DNA of 64,000 nucleotides from Flavobacterium sufflavum (lineage in GTDB: Bacteria > Bacteroidota > Bacteroidia > Flavobacteriales > Flavobacteriaceae). Below the pieces are notes generated by a model, which ran no database searches, had not been told where the DNA came from, and was given only the letters and a program-made list of their open reading frames with translations. The stretch lies in the NCBI RefSeq assembly GCF_004016525.1, contig NZ_SACJ01000010.1:62001-126000 (forward strand), in the 5' to 3' direction. Positions 16,761-25,292 of the stretch are shown one piece after another. Position 1 is the first letter of the stretch, and the number at the start of each line of letters is the position of its first letter. The position numbers and the translations under genes are program-made.

Positions 16761-17231
16761 ATGCTCTTTATAATCTCTAAAAAAATAATTATTGCAATAG
16801 TCTTACTATTCTTAAGCAGTTCTTGTATCAGTACCAAATCGACCTTGAAAAATGTAGATGATAATGCTCCTGTTCTTAAATTAACCAAAGACAATACTTT
16901 TACAATTACCGAATATAGCAAAAACAAAAAATACGGCTATAATAAAGATTACCCAATCAATCTTTTTTATTACAACACTAACAATGAGCAATTAAACGAA
17001 GAACGTTTTTTGAATGCTTTGGCAGGACCTAAAGGAGAAAAAATCAGTTATACTAAATTAGAAACCTGCTGTCCATTTCCAACTAAAAGAAGTGCCATGG
17101 GAGCCGGATTTCTAAATAGTTACGAAATTCACTGGGATGGTCAAAAAAAGCCTGTTGTTTTATATCTCAACATCTATGAAAAAGGCGTATTAATGTGCCC
17201 AATGGGATTGAGCATTAGAAAAAACGAATAG
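16761..17231 (+). CDS. Lipoprotein of the kdsA-neighbour family
   Basis: A 156-residue lipoprotein when started at the ATG at 16761: MLFIISKKIIIAIVLLFLSS then the lipidated cysteine at 22. The frame is open to an earlier ATG at 16704, but that would place 19 extra charged residues ahead of the signal peptide. The mature part contains a short conserved block (NALAGPKGEKISYTKLETCC, then FPTKRSAMGAGFLNSYE) and a C-terminal VLYLNIYEKG. Flavobacterial relatives sit next to kdsA and, as I recall, often carry the KDO-8-phosphate synthase name by contagion; this protein has no aldolase features. Function unknown. Confidence 0.82.
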   Translation: MLFIISKKIIIAIVLLFLSSSCISTKSTLKNVDDNAPVLKLTKDNTFTITEYSKNKKYGYNKDYPINLFYYNTNNEQLNEERFLNALAGPKGEKISYTKLETCCPFPTKRSAMGAGFLNSYEIHWDGQKKPVVLYLNIYEKGVLMCPMGLSIRKNE

Positions 17232-17306
17232 CTATACTCTGGAATATTTTTGCTTATAGCCATAATTTAATCCCCCATTAAAATCTTCTAAATCAAAAAT
17301 CATAAC

Positions 17307-17314
17307 TACCTTTG
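17307..17314 (+). promoter_or_regulatory. -7 element for kdsA
   Basis: TACCTTTG, an exact TAnnTTTG match, 20 bases ahead of the kdsA ATG. Confidence 0.6.
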
Positions 17315-17333
17315 CAATCATTAAAAATCACCT

Positions 17334-18152
17334 ATGAACATACAAAATATCCCCCAAATTAAGCATACTGAAAGTGGTAATTTCTTTTTACTTTCAGGAC
17401 CTTGCGCCATCGAAGGAGAAGAAATGGCAATGCGTATTGCTGAAAAAATTGTTGGCATTACTGATAAACTACAAATTCCTTACGTTTTTAAAGGTTCGTT
17501 CAAAAAAGCAAATCGCTCAAGAATTGATAGTTTCTCGGGAATTGGAGACGAAAAAGCACTGAAAATTTTAAGAAAAATATCTGAAACTTTTCATGTTCCC
17601 ACTGTAACTGATATCCACACTAACGAAGATGCGGATATGGCTGCTCAATATGTGGATGTTTTACAAATTCCTGCCTTTTTAGTGCGTCAAACCGATTTAG
17701 TTGTGGCTGCAGCCAATACCGGAAAAACAGTCAACTTGAAAAAAGGACAATTCATGAGTCCTGAAAGTATGAAACATGCAGTACAAAAGGTGTTGGATTG
17801 TAACAATCAAAACGTAATGGTTACTGATCGCGGAACTATGTTTGGTTACCAGGATATGATTGTTGATTTTAGAGGAATCCCTACTATGCAACAATACGCT
17901 TCAACGGTACTTGACGTTACGCATTCATTACAACAACCTAATCAAACAGCCGGTGTAACTGGTGGTCGTCCTGATATGATTGAAACTGTTGCCAAAGCTG
18001 GAATTGCTGTAGGTGTTGATGGGATTTTTATTGAAACACACTTCGATCCGGCAAATGCTAAAAGTGATGGAGCAAATATGTTACACTTAGATTATTTTGA
18101 AGATCTAATGACAAAACTTGTCGCTATTAGAAAAACCATTAATACATTCTAA
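17334..18152 (+). CDS. kdsA: 3-deoxy-8-phosphooctulonate synthase
   Basis: KdsA condenses phosphoenolpyruvate with arabinose 5-phosphate to make KDO 8-phosphate, the precursor of the inner-core sugar KDO in lipopolysaccharide. The 272-residue barrel shows FLLSGPCAIEGEEMA, the substrate-binding PYVFKGSFKKANRSR, TVTDIHTNEDA, VNLKKGQFMSP, the MVTDRGTMFGYQDMIVDFRG block, DVTHSLQQPN and IFIETHFDP. Length is normal. It has its own promoter and is followed by an outer-membrane protein gene 24 bases downstream. Other LPS genes in the window are lpxD, an LpxH-like gene and lptD. Confidence 0.97.
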   Translation: MNIQNIPQIKHTESGNFFLLSGPCAIEGEEMAMRIAEKIVGITDKLQIPYVFKGSFKKANRSRIDSFSGIGDEKALKILRKISETFHVPTVTDIHTNEDADMAAQYVDVLQIPAFLVRQTDLVVAAANTGKTVNLKKGQFMSPESMKHAVQKVLDCNNQNVMVTDRGTMFGYQDMIVDFRGIPTMQQYASTVLDVTHSLQQPNQTAGVTGGRPDMIETVAKAGIAVGVDGIFIETHFDPANAKSDGANMLHLDYFEDLMTKLVAIRKTINTF

Positions 18153-18176
18153 TTTTTAAACTTTAACAATCACTCC

Positions 18177-19088
18177 GTGAAAAATTTATTTACTGCTGCA
18201 TTTGTAGCATTCTTATTCACAAACTGCCTTAGTGCCCAGGAAGAAATAAAATTACAAGACAAATACACTGCTCACAACAAAGGGAAATTCTTTATTTCCT
18301 GGGGTGGTAACAGAGAAAGTTATACCAAATCAGATGTGACTTTTTCTGGTAAAGATTACAACTTTACTGTCGATAATATGACTGCCCACGACAAACCAAA
18401 AGGATGGCATGTGGATTATATTAATCCTGGACGAATGACAATTCCGCAAACTAACTTTAGAATGGGTTATTTTATTAATGATCATTACAGTATTGCTGTT
18501 GGTTGGGATCACATGAAGTATGTAATGACGCAAAGTCAAACTGCTAACGTAACTGGCTACATTAATTTACCTACTGATGAATCTGGATCTTTTTACAACA
18601 GAGTTTATAATAATACACCTGTAGATATGTCTCAAAATGGTGCTCAAGAAGGTGGTTTTGAGAAAGGTTCTACTCAGCCAGGTATTCCTGCTTTTTTAAT
18701 GTACGAACACACGGATGGTTTAAACTACGTCAATACAGAATTTTCAAGACATGACGATATTTCAAAATGGTTTGGTTTGCCTAATACGGATAAAGTTCAA
18801 ATTAATTTAACTGAAGGCTTAGGTATAGGACTTTTATACCCTAAAACAAATGCAACTGTTTTAGGAAAAGAACGTCATGACGATTTTCATGTTTCCGGAT
18901 ATGGAACTTCGGTAAAAGCAGGTTTAAATTTCACCTTCTTTAAACACTTCTATATTCAAGGCGAATTAAAAGGTGGATACATCAACATGCAGGATATTCG
19001 TACCACTCAAAGCACTGATGATAAAGCCTCTCAGGATTTCTTCTTTTTACAAAGAATTATTGCTTTTGGTGGGATATTCAAAATATAA
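18177..19088 (+). CDS. Predicted outer-membrane protein downstream of kdsA
   Basis: A 303-residue protein with a GTG start and a signal peptide (MKNLFTAAFVAFLFTNCLSA, then QEE). The mature part alternates aromatic and polar residues in strands such as GKFFISWGGNRESY, NFRMGYFINDHYSIAVGWDH, GYGTSVKAGLNFTFFKHFYI and GELKGGYINM, and the chain ends in FGGIFKI, all consistent with an outer-membrane beta-barrel. I do not recognise a named family. The GTG is 25 bases after the kdsA stop, so it may be cotranscribed with kdsA; a strong terminator follows. Confidence 0.8.
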   Translation: MKNLFTAAFVAFLFTNCLSAQEEIKLQDKYTAHNKGKFFISWGGNRESYTKSDVTFSGKDYNFTVDNMTAHDKPKGWHVDYINPGRMTIPQTNFRMGYFINDHYSIAVGWDHMKYVMTQSQTANVTGYINLPTDESGSFYNRVYNNTPVDMSQNGAQEGGFEKGSTQPGIPAFLMYEHTDGLNYVNTEFSRHDDISKWFGLPNTDKVQINLTEGLGIGLLYPKTNATVLGKERHDDFHVSGYGTSVKAGLNFTFFKHFYIQGELKGGYINMQDIRTTQSTDDKASQDFFFLQRIIAFGGIFKI

Positions 19089-19111
19089 ATTTGACCAATT
19101 ACTATTATTAC

Positions 19112-19145
19112 AAAAGAGACTTATTGACTAATAAGTCTCTTTTTT
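19112..19145 (+). terminator. Terminator after the outer-membrane protein gene
   Basis: A perfect 14-base inverted repeat AAAAGAGACTTATT / AATAAGTCTCTTTT with a GACT loop and a T-run, 24 bases past the stop codon. Confidence 0.85.
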
Positions 19146-19283
19146 AACACCCAAACACAACATTCAATCTATTTTATGAGTATTTTAGTGCCTTGAAATG
19201 CTTATTTATTTTAGAAAACTTTCCCCCAAGTCTTTTTAAAAAACCTATTTATTATTATACGCACATTATTTTAATAAATAACT

Positions 19284-20384
19284 ATGACAAAAAACAGAGA
19301 AAATGGCATCGCTCAAGACTTTGAAATTTTCAGCAACTTTGAAAAGTTTTTCGACTTATCTGAGGATTTGTTTTGTATTGCCGGATTTGATGGTTATTTT
19401 AAAAGGATAAACCCTTCGGTCTCTAAACTTCTAGAGTATTCAAATGAAGAATTACTGGCAAAACCCATCAATGATTTTGTTTACAACACAGATAAAGAAA
19501 GAACAAATTTAGCTCGAAACGAACTCAAGAATAAAATTCCTTTATTTAGTTTCGAAAACAGATACCTAACTAAAAGCGGACATATAGTTTGGCTTTTATG
19601 GACCTCAATACCTGTTGAAGAAGAAAAATTAATCTATGCAGTAGCTAAAAATATTACTCACAAAAAACAATTAGAATTAGAAAGAACATTACATCTCAAA
19701 AAACTTACTGAAATCAACAACGAGTTCAAACAACTTAGTTATTCGACAGCACACGATTTGAGATCGCCTGTCAATAATATGCTTGCTATTTTTGAACTTA
19801 TGGATATTGAAAATATCAAAAGTAAGGAAACCTTAGAATACATCAATATTCTAAAAAGCACTACAGACACCTTAAAAGAAAATTTAAATCAATACATTCG
19901 AATTTTAAACACTAAAAATCAAAATGATTCTCAGTTAGAAGAAATTGATTTAAAAAGCTCTTTAGATGAAGTTTTGATTTCTATCAATTCCTTAATACTA
20001 AATTCAAGAGCCACTATCAATATCGATTTTTCTAAAGTAGACAAGATTCATTTTAATAAATCTTATTTAAAAAGCATTTTTTTAAATTTGATTACCAATG
20101 CTATAAAATACTCAAAAACAAACACCTTACCTATCATATCAATCTGTTCGGAGAAACGAAACAACATTACCCAATTAATTATTTCTGACAACGGAATAGG
20201 ATTTGATCTCGACAAAGTGAAAGATAAAGTTTTTGGATTGTATCAAACATTCAACGAACACAGCGACAGTAACGGTATAGGACTCTATTTAGTTTACAAC
20301 CATGTAACAAGCCTTGGTGGGCAAATTTCCCTTGAAAGCGAAGTTAACAAAGGAGCAAAATTTACAATAACATTCAATAATTAG
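19284..20384 (+). CDS. PAS-domain sensor histidine kinase, soluble
   Basis: A 366-residue sensor kinase with no membrane segment. Residues about 20-130 form a PAS domain (FFDLSEDLFCIAGFDGYFKRINPSVSKLL, ending AVAKNITHKKQLE). A dimerisation/phosphoacceptor helix has H157 in YSTAHDLRSPVNNML. The ATPase domain shows the N box NLITNAIKYS, G1 SDNGIGFDLD and G2 SNGIGLYLVYNHV. No response regulator adjoins it, so the partner is unknown. The PAS domain suggests a cytosolic signal, possibly a small ligand. The gene is flanked by terminators on both sides. Confidence 0.93.
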   Translation: MTKNRENGIAQDFEIFSNFEKFFDLSEDLFCIAGFDGYFKRINPSVSKLLEYSNEELLAKPINDFVYNTDKERTNLARNELKNKIPLFSFENRYLTKSGHIVWLLWTSIPVEEEKLIYAVAKNITHKKQLELERTLHLKKLTEINNEFKQLSYSTAHDLRSPVNNMLAIFELMDIENIKSKETLEYINILKSTTDTLKENLNQYIRILNTKNQNDSQLEEIDLKSSLDEVLISINSLILNSRATINIDFSKVDKIHFNKSYLKSIFLNLITNAIKYSKTNTLPIISICSEKRNNITQLIISDNGIGFDLDKVKDKVFGLYQTFNEHSDSNGIGLYLVYNHVTSLGGQISLESEVNKGAKFTITFNN

Positions 20385-20413
20385 AAAAATTCAGAACTAA
20401 ACATAGTATGAAT

Positions 20414-20445
20414 AAAAAAAGAGGAGCAGCTGCTCCTCTTTTTTT
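20414..20445. terminator. Bidirectional terminator between histidine kinase and coiled-coil gene
   Basis: The 18-base perfect palindrome GAGGAGCAGCTGCTCCTC (20421-20438) is flanked by an A-run on the left and a T-run on the right, placed between two convergent genes. Confidence 0.88.
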
Positions 20446-20466
20446 ATATAGAAAAAACTTAAATAA

Positions 20467-21342
20467 TTATTTTAAACTAAAACTTGATTTAGAAACCAAT
20501 TCTCCTTTATCGAAAACATTTACATAATAAGTCCCTGGTTCAAAATTTTTCCCTGGTAAATTTTCTGAAACCTGAACTGTTTTATTTTCATATTTTACAG
20601 TACTTGTAAAACTATAAGTCAAATCTTTGCCATCAAAAACTTCGCTTTTCTTTTCACCTAAAACATTGTTTTTGCTATCAATTACCTGCACATAATAAGT
20701 CTTATCTCCTGATTGTGCAATTTCATTACCTGCAATAGTAAAACTAATTTTAAGCATATTAGTTCTTCTGGCCTTTTCGGTTGCAATTTCTTTTCCTGAA
20801 CTTCTCACCTTATAAGCTGAACTCTGGATATTCAAAACCGTTAACTTAGAACCTTTTTCAACAACTTTAGCCAATTCGCTATTTTGCCCTACCAAAGCTT
20901 CGTTATTTTTCTTAGACTCTGTTAAAACTACTGCTGTACTATCACGTTGCGATGTTAACTTAGTATTTTGTTTTTTCAAACCATCATTTTCAGCCATCAT
21001 GGCTTTCATTTTGTTTTGTAAAAAATTAAGCTGTGTCTTGAAAGCAGAAACATCTCCTTTTGATTTTTTTACTTCAGCCATTAAGCTTACTACTTTATCT
21101 CTTTCCTGAATTAATTCGTCAGACATTGAAGTATTCTCGGCAATCGCAGCATCATAAGTTGTTTTTAATTGCTCCAAATCTTTCAATACCGATTCTTTTT
21201 CTGTTTCAGTTGTTTTTAAAACAGTTTGTACTTTATCTGTATCCGAAGATAATTTGAAGATATAAACTAAACTCCCAATTAATAAAACTGCTAATACAGC
21301 AATAACTGCCTTTAGACTTGAACTACTTTGCTTGTTTTCCAT
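20467..21342 (-). CDS. Membrane-anchored coiled-coil protein
   Basis: A 291-residue protein: a short cytoplasmic tail, one membrane helix (about 11-30, KAVIAVLAVLLIGSLVYIF), then roughly 140 residues of heptad-rich coiled coil (EKESVLKDLEQLKTTYDAAI through KKQNTKLTSQRDSTAVVLTE), and a C-terminal globular beta-rich domain (about 170-291: LTVLNIQSSAYKVRSSGKEI; TYYVQVIDSKNNVLGEKKSE; FEPGTYYVNVFDKGELVSKS). I recognise no named family. The layout suggests a periplasmic scaffold or adaptor held in the inner membrane. It is a single-gene unit between two convergent or divergent neighbours. Confidence 0.8.
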   Translation of the reverse strand: MENKQSSSSLKAVIAVLAVLLIGSLVYIFKLSSDTDKVQTVLKTTETEKESVLKDLEQLKTTYDAAIAENTSMSDELIQERDKVVSLMAEVKKSKGDVSAFKTQLNFLQNKMKAMMAENDGLKKQNTKLTSQRDSTAVVLTESKKNNEALVGQNSELAKVVEKGSKLTVLNIQSSAYKVRSSGKEIATEKARRTNMLKISFTIAGNEIAQSGDKTYYVQVIDSKNNVLGEKKSEVFDGKDLTYSFTSTVKYENKTVQVSENLPGKNFEPGTYYVNVFDKGELVSKSSFSLK

Positions 21343-21423
21343 TTTTTTAACGTTTTTTCAATTTTAATAATACCAAATTTAACAATATATATTTAACATA
21401 TAACGTAACTAAGGAAATTATAT

Positions 21424-21431
21424 TATTTTTG
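21424..21431 (+). promoter_or_regulatory. -7 element for the arginase-family gene
   Basis: TATTTTTG, an exact TAnnTTTG match, 20 bases ahead of the ATG at 21452. Confidence 0.5.
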
Positions 21432-21451
21432 GGAAAAAATTTTCTTTCTTT

Positions 21452-22492
21452 ATGGAAAAATTTCTACCATTTACGATAAATGATCTAGCTAAAGTCACTA
21501 ACCATAGAAGTGGAGAAATAAAATTTGGAGAAAAGATGCTCACGGTTCCTGTTGGAGCTAATCCTATTTCATACATCAAAAATACCGAAGCCAAATATGT
21601 TTTACTAGGAATCCCTGAAGATATTGGAATCAGAGCCAATTTTGGAAGACCTGGAGCGGCTTCAGCCTGGAATGAAGCCATTAAAAGCATTGCTAACATT
21701 CAGCATAATCGTTTTTGTAAAGGAAACCAAATCATCGTTTTAGGACAAATCAATGTCATAGAAGAGATGAAAGAAGTAGAAAACCTGGACTTTCACAATA
21801 TTGATGACCGGGTTAAACTAAGTCAACTAGTCCAAAAAATAGACAAAGATGTTTCGCATATTATCTTTAGTATCGTTAAGCTTGGTAAAATTCCAATTAT
21901 CATTGGTGGCGGACACAACAATGCTTATGGAAACATAAAGGGTACGGCACTTGCCAAAGGAAAACCCATAAACGCTATCAACTTTGATGCACATTCAGAT
22001 TTTAGAATTTTAGAAGGGCGCCACAGCGGTAATGGTTTTTCGTATGCTTATGAAGAAGGTTTTTTGAAAAAATATTTTGTCTTTGGACTACATGAAAATT
22101 ACACTTCAAAAAGTGTTTTAGATATCATAAAAAAAATCGAAGACAGGGTTCGTTTTAACACCTATGACAGTATCAATATTCGAAAAGAAAAGAATTTCAA
22201 TCAAGAAATGACTTATGCCTTAGAGTTCATCAAAACGGACTCTTTCGGCATTGAAGTCGATTTAGATGCCATTCCCAATATTGCCAGTAGCGCCATGACT
22301 CTAAGCGGTTTTTCGGTAGAAGAATTGCGCCAATTTGTTTCTTTTTTTGCTAAAAATAAAAACGCCAGTTATTTACACATTTGCGAAGGCGCACCTGACT
22401 TAGATGTAGACAAAAACAACCACCTAATAGGAAAACTCATTGGCTACCTCGTTACCGATTTTATAAAATCAAACTCCAATAAAAATCTTTAA
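21452..22492 (+). CDS. Arginase-family hydrolase (formimidoylglutamase-like)
   Basis: A 346-residue ureohydrolase-superfamily protein. Metal-site motifs are present: IIIGGGHNNAYG (His ligand), INFDAHSDFR (Asp/His/Asp ligands) and FGIEVDLDAIPN in place of the usual S-x-D-x-D. The longer N-terminal region contains LLGIPEDIGIRANFGRPGAASAWNEA, typical of the flavobacterial proteins named formimidoylglutamase. HutG would hydrolyse formimidoylglutamate in histidine degradation, but no hutH, hutU or hutI is in the window, so the substrate could instead be another guanidine or amidine. Single gene. Confidence 0.85.
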   Translation: MEKFLPFTINDLAKVTNHRSGEIKFGEKMLTVPVGANPISYIKNTEAKYVLLGIPEDIGIRANFGRPGAASAWNEAIKSIANIQHNRFCKGNQIIVLGQINVIEEMKEVENLDFHNIDDRVKLSQLVQKIDKDVSHIIFSIVKLGKIPIIIGGGHNNAYGNIKGTALAKGKPINAINFDAHSDFRILEGRHSGNGFSYAYEEGFLKKYFVFGLHENYTSKSVLDIIKKIEDRVRFNTYDSINIRKEKNFNQEMTYALEFIKTDSFGIEVDLDAIPNIASSAMTLSGFSVEELRQFVSFFAKNKNASYLHICEGAPDLDVDKNNHLIGKLIGYLVTDFIKSNSNKNL

Positions 22493-22559
22493 AAAAGATA
22501 AGTTCCTTATTTATATCCACTGAATACAAGCAATAAATTAGCATCAAGAATAATAATAC

Positions 22560-22594
22560 TATCTTTGCACCGCTTATCGCTGTAACTATTACAG
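22560..22594 (+). promoter_or_regulatory. Promoter -7 element and leader hairpin of the DEAD-box gene
   Basis: TATCTTTG at 22560-22567 is an exact TAnnTTTG match, 46 bases ahead of the ATG. The leader contains a perfect six-base-pair hairpin CTGTAA-CTA-TTACAG (22580-22594). The hairpin may affect translation at low temperature, but there is no direct evidence. Confidence 0.5.
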
Positions 22595-22613
22595 GGTAAT
22601 TAATATCAAACTT

Positions 22614-23864
22614 ATGTTATTCGAAGATTTATCACTTTCAAAAAGTATCCAAAAAGCCGTATTTGAAGAAGGCTATACTAATCCTACTCCTATTCAGGAA
22701 CAAGCTATCCCGCTAATATTAGCCGGAAATGATTTAATAGGTTGTGCACAAACAGGAACTGGAAAAACGGCAGCTTTTGCTATTCCAATAATCCATCAGT
22801 TGCACCGCATTGTAGGCTCTTCAAAAAAGCCAAAACAAATTCGCGCCTTAGTAGTTACACCTACAAGAGAATTGGCTGTACAAATAGGGCAAAGTTTTGA
22901 TACTTATGCTAAATATACCAATCTTACACAATTGACCATTTTTGGTGGTGTTTCCCAAAATCCGCAAGTAGACACACTTAAAAATGGTGTTGATATTTTA
23001 ATTGCCACACCGGGACGATTATTGGATTTACACAAACAAGGATTCATTGATTTAGACCATTTACATACCTTAGTTTTAGACGAAGCCGATCAAATGCTGG
23101 ATATGGGATTTGTAAACGATGTAAAGAAAATTGTAAAGTTGACGCCTAAAAACAGACAAACTTTATTCTTCTCGGCTACCATGCCAATCGCCATCAGAGA
23201 ATTAGCCGAGATGTTTTTGACTGATCCTGAAACAGTAACGGTTTCGCCTGTTTCGTCTACTGCCGAAAATGTAGAACAACGCATTTATTTTGTCGAAAAA
23301 GGCGAAAAAAGAAATCTTTTATACAGTTTGCTCCAAAACGAGAATCTTAGCGATGTATTGGTATTTTCAAGAACGAAACACGGAGCGGATAATGTGGTGA
23401 AAGCTTTACGCAAAAAGAATATCGCCGCCGAAGCCATTCACGGAGACAAATCGCAAAATGCAAGACAAAGAGTTCTGGATGCTTTTAAAAACAAAGAAGT
23501 AGGCGTTCTTGTAGCCACTGATATTGCTGCCCGCGGAATTGATATTGACCAATTACCTTATGTAATCAATTTTGATTTACCTAATATCCCTGAAACTTAT
23601 GTACATCGTATAGGAAGAACAGGACGCGCCGGAAATGGCGGAATTGCCATCTCTTTTTGTAGTAAAGACGAACACGGCTACTGGAAAGACATTCAAAAAT
23701 TAATCAAGGTAGATGTAAAAACTATTAGTGATCATCCTTATCCTTGGCATGCTGGGAGTCCAGACGCAAAAGAAGAAAAACCCAAAAATTCAAACAGAAG
23801 TGGCGCTGCTCACAAATCGAGAAAGTCTAGTGCTTCTAAACAAAATAAAAAACGTTGGTATTAA
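22614..23864 (+). CDS. DEAD-box ATP-dependent RNA helicase
   Basis: A 416-residue superfamily 2 helicase of the RhlE type. Motifs in order: Q motif (NPTPIQEQAIP), Walker A AQTGTGKT at 45-52, PTRELA, TPGR, DEAD at 156-159, SAT in FFSATMP, VFSRTKHG, ATDIAARGIDI and HRIGRTGRAG. The last 40 residues are a basic, Ser/Lys-rich tail typical of flexible RNA-binding extensions. Such proteins remodel RNA in ribosome assembly or cold adaptation. It is a single gene with its own leader, and the terminator hairpin starts before its stop codon. Confidence 0.95.
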   Translation: MLFEDLSLSKSIQKAVFEEGYTNPTPIQEQAIPLILAGNDLIGCAQTGTGKTAAFAIPIIHQLHRIVGSSKKPKQIRALVVTPTRELAVQIGQSFDTYAKYTNLTQLTIFGGVSQNPQVDTLKNGVDILIATPGRLLDLHKQGFIDLDHLHTLVLDEADQMLDMGFVNDVKKIVKLTPKNRQTLFFSATMPIAIRELAEMFLTDPETVTVSPVSSTAENVEQRIYFVEKGEKRNLLYSLLQNENLSDVLVFSRTKHGADNVVKALRKKNIAAEAIHGDKSQNARQRVLDAFKNKEVGVLVATDIAARGIDIDQLPYVINFDLPNIPETYVHRIGRTGRAGNGGIAISFCSKDEHGYWKDIQKLIKVDVKTISDHPYPWHAGSPDAKEEKPKNSNRSGAAHKSRKSSASKQNKKRWY

Positions 23865-23877
23865 CCAACGTTTTTTA
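23847..23877. terminator. Terminator overlapping the end of the DEAD-box gene
   Basis: AAAAAACGTTGGT pairs with ACCAACGTTTTTT around ATTA. The left arm and loop encode the last five codons and stop of the helicase. A-run and T-run on both sides make it bidirectional between two convergent genes. Confidence 0.85.
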
Positions 23878-23895
23878 TTTTCCCTCTTTATAACA

Positions 23896-25158
23896 TTAAT
23901 CTTCATTTACATCTTCCCATTTCCCTACAACAGATGTCGCCAAAGCATTACCTAAAACATTGGTTGCAGTTCTGAACATGTCACAAAAATGATCAATTGG
24001 AAGAATCAACGCTATTCCTTCAACAGGAATATCAAACATTCCGCAAGTTGCCGCTACAATAACCAAACTCGCTCTGGGAACTCCGGCAATCCCTTTACTG
24101 GTAAGCATTAACACTAAGAGCATTACCATCTGCGTTCCTAAATCTAAATGGATTCCGTAAGCCTGGGCTATAAATAAACTGGCAAAAGTCATGTACATCA
24201 TACTCCCATCGAGATTAAATGAATATCCCAACGGCAACATAAAAGAAACTATTTTATCTTTCACACCAAATCGTTCCAGTTCCTCTGTTAATTTAGGAAA
24301 TACGGCTTCACTACTAGTGGTACCAAATGCAATAATCAAAGGACTAATGATATGCCTCAATAGTATTTTCATTCTTTTTTGAAGAAAAATAAAACCGATT
24401 AATAATAGAAAAGTCCATAATGATGCAATGCCTACCAAAAATGAACTGAAGTATTTCACATAAGTAATAATCAAATCATTCAGATCCTTTATAGCAAAAA
24501 CTCCTGCAATAGCACCAAAAACCCCAAGCGGAGCAAATTTCATCACATAATTTACCATTTTCAAAATGATATGTGAAGTTTTATCCAATGCACTAATAAC
24601 GGGTTTGGCAAAACTACCTATCGAAGCAGCAGCCAATCCAAAGAAAACAGAAAAAATAACAATTTGCAGAATTTCATTATTTCCCATAGCTTCAAAAATA
24701 CTTTTGGGAATAATATGCTCAATAAAATTTTGAGCAGAGAAATGTTGTGTTTTTTCGGTTACCTCAGAAGCAGAAGCCACATCAACATTTGACAAATTAA
24801 GTCCAACACCCGGTTTTAAAACGTTAACCCAAAACATTCCTATCAACAGCGAAATAAAAGAAGCACTAAAAAACCACGCTAAAGCTTTACCGCCAATTCT
24901 CCCCACTGTTTTAATGTCGCCTAATTTTGCAATTCCTACCACCAAAGTTGTAAAAACCAAGGGGGAGATAATCATTTGTACCAAACGAATGAAAACTGTC
25001 GCCAGAATTTTGATTGTATCGCTAAACTCTTTGGCAAAAGCCACATCACAATTATTATGAACAACAATTCCTAAAGTTGCTCCAAATAGCATCGCAATGA
25101 GAATTTGGAAAGTAAGATTTTCTAAAAATGATGGTTTTGAAGTTTTGTTTTGCGTCAT
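23896..25158 (-). CDS. Dicarboxylate/amino acid:cation symporter (DAACS family)
   Basis: A 420-residue sodium- or proton-coupled transporter related to GltP/DctA. The family features are visible: a first helix LTFQILIAMLFGATLGIVVH, RLVQMIISPLVFTTLVVGIA, the re-entrant hairpin with FGTTSSEAVFPKL (serine-rich), PLGYSFNLDGSMMYMT with its N-D-G motif, and the second hairpin SKGIAGVPRASLVIVAAT with ILPIDHFCDMFRTATNVLGN. The likely substrate is glutamate, aspartate or a C4-dicarboxylate. It is a single gene, with a terminator from aroC upstream and one shared with the helicase downstream. Confidence 0.93.
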   Translation of the reverse strand: MTQNKTSKPSFLENLTFQILIAMLFGATLGIVVHNNCDVAFAKEFSDTIKILATVFIRLVQMIISPLVFTTLVVGIAKLGDIKTVGRIGGKALAWFFSASFISLLIGMFWVNVLKPGVGLNLSNVDVASASEVTEKTQHFSAQNFIEHIIPKSIFEAMGNNEILQIVIFSVFFGLAAASIGSFAKPVISALDKTSHIILKMVNYVMKFAPLGVFGAIAGVFAIKDLNDLIITYVKYFSSFLVGIASLWTFLLLIGFIFLQKRMKILLRHIISPLIIAFGTTSSEAVFPKLTEELERFGVKDKIVSFMLPLGYSFNLDGSMMYMTFASLFIAQAYGIHLDLGTQMVMLLVLMLTSKGIAGVPRASLVIVAATCGMFDIPVEGIALILPIDHFCDMFRTATNVLGNALATSVVGKWEDVNED

Positions 25159-25198
25159 TTTATCTGGCTTTAAAGTTAAAATCCGGATAAAATGTACA

Positions 25199-25242
25199 AA
25201 AAAAAGGTGAGTATAATAAAAATTAATACTTCACCTTTTTAG
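25199..25242 (-). terminator. aroC terminator
   Basis: On the minus strand AAAAAGGTGAAGTATT pairs with AATACTCACCTTTTT (one bulge) and ends in a T-run, about 50 bases past the aroC stop and ahead of the symporter start. Confidence 0.7.
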
Positions 25243-25292
25243 AATTATTATATTGTTAAAAAACAATATGATTATTTCGATAATATCGTTTA

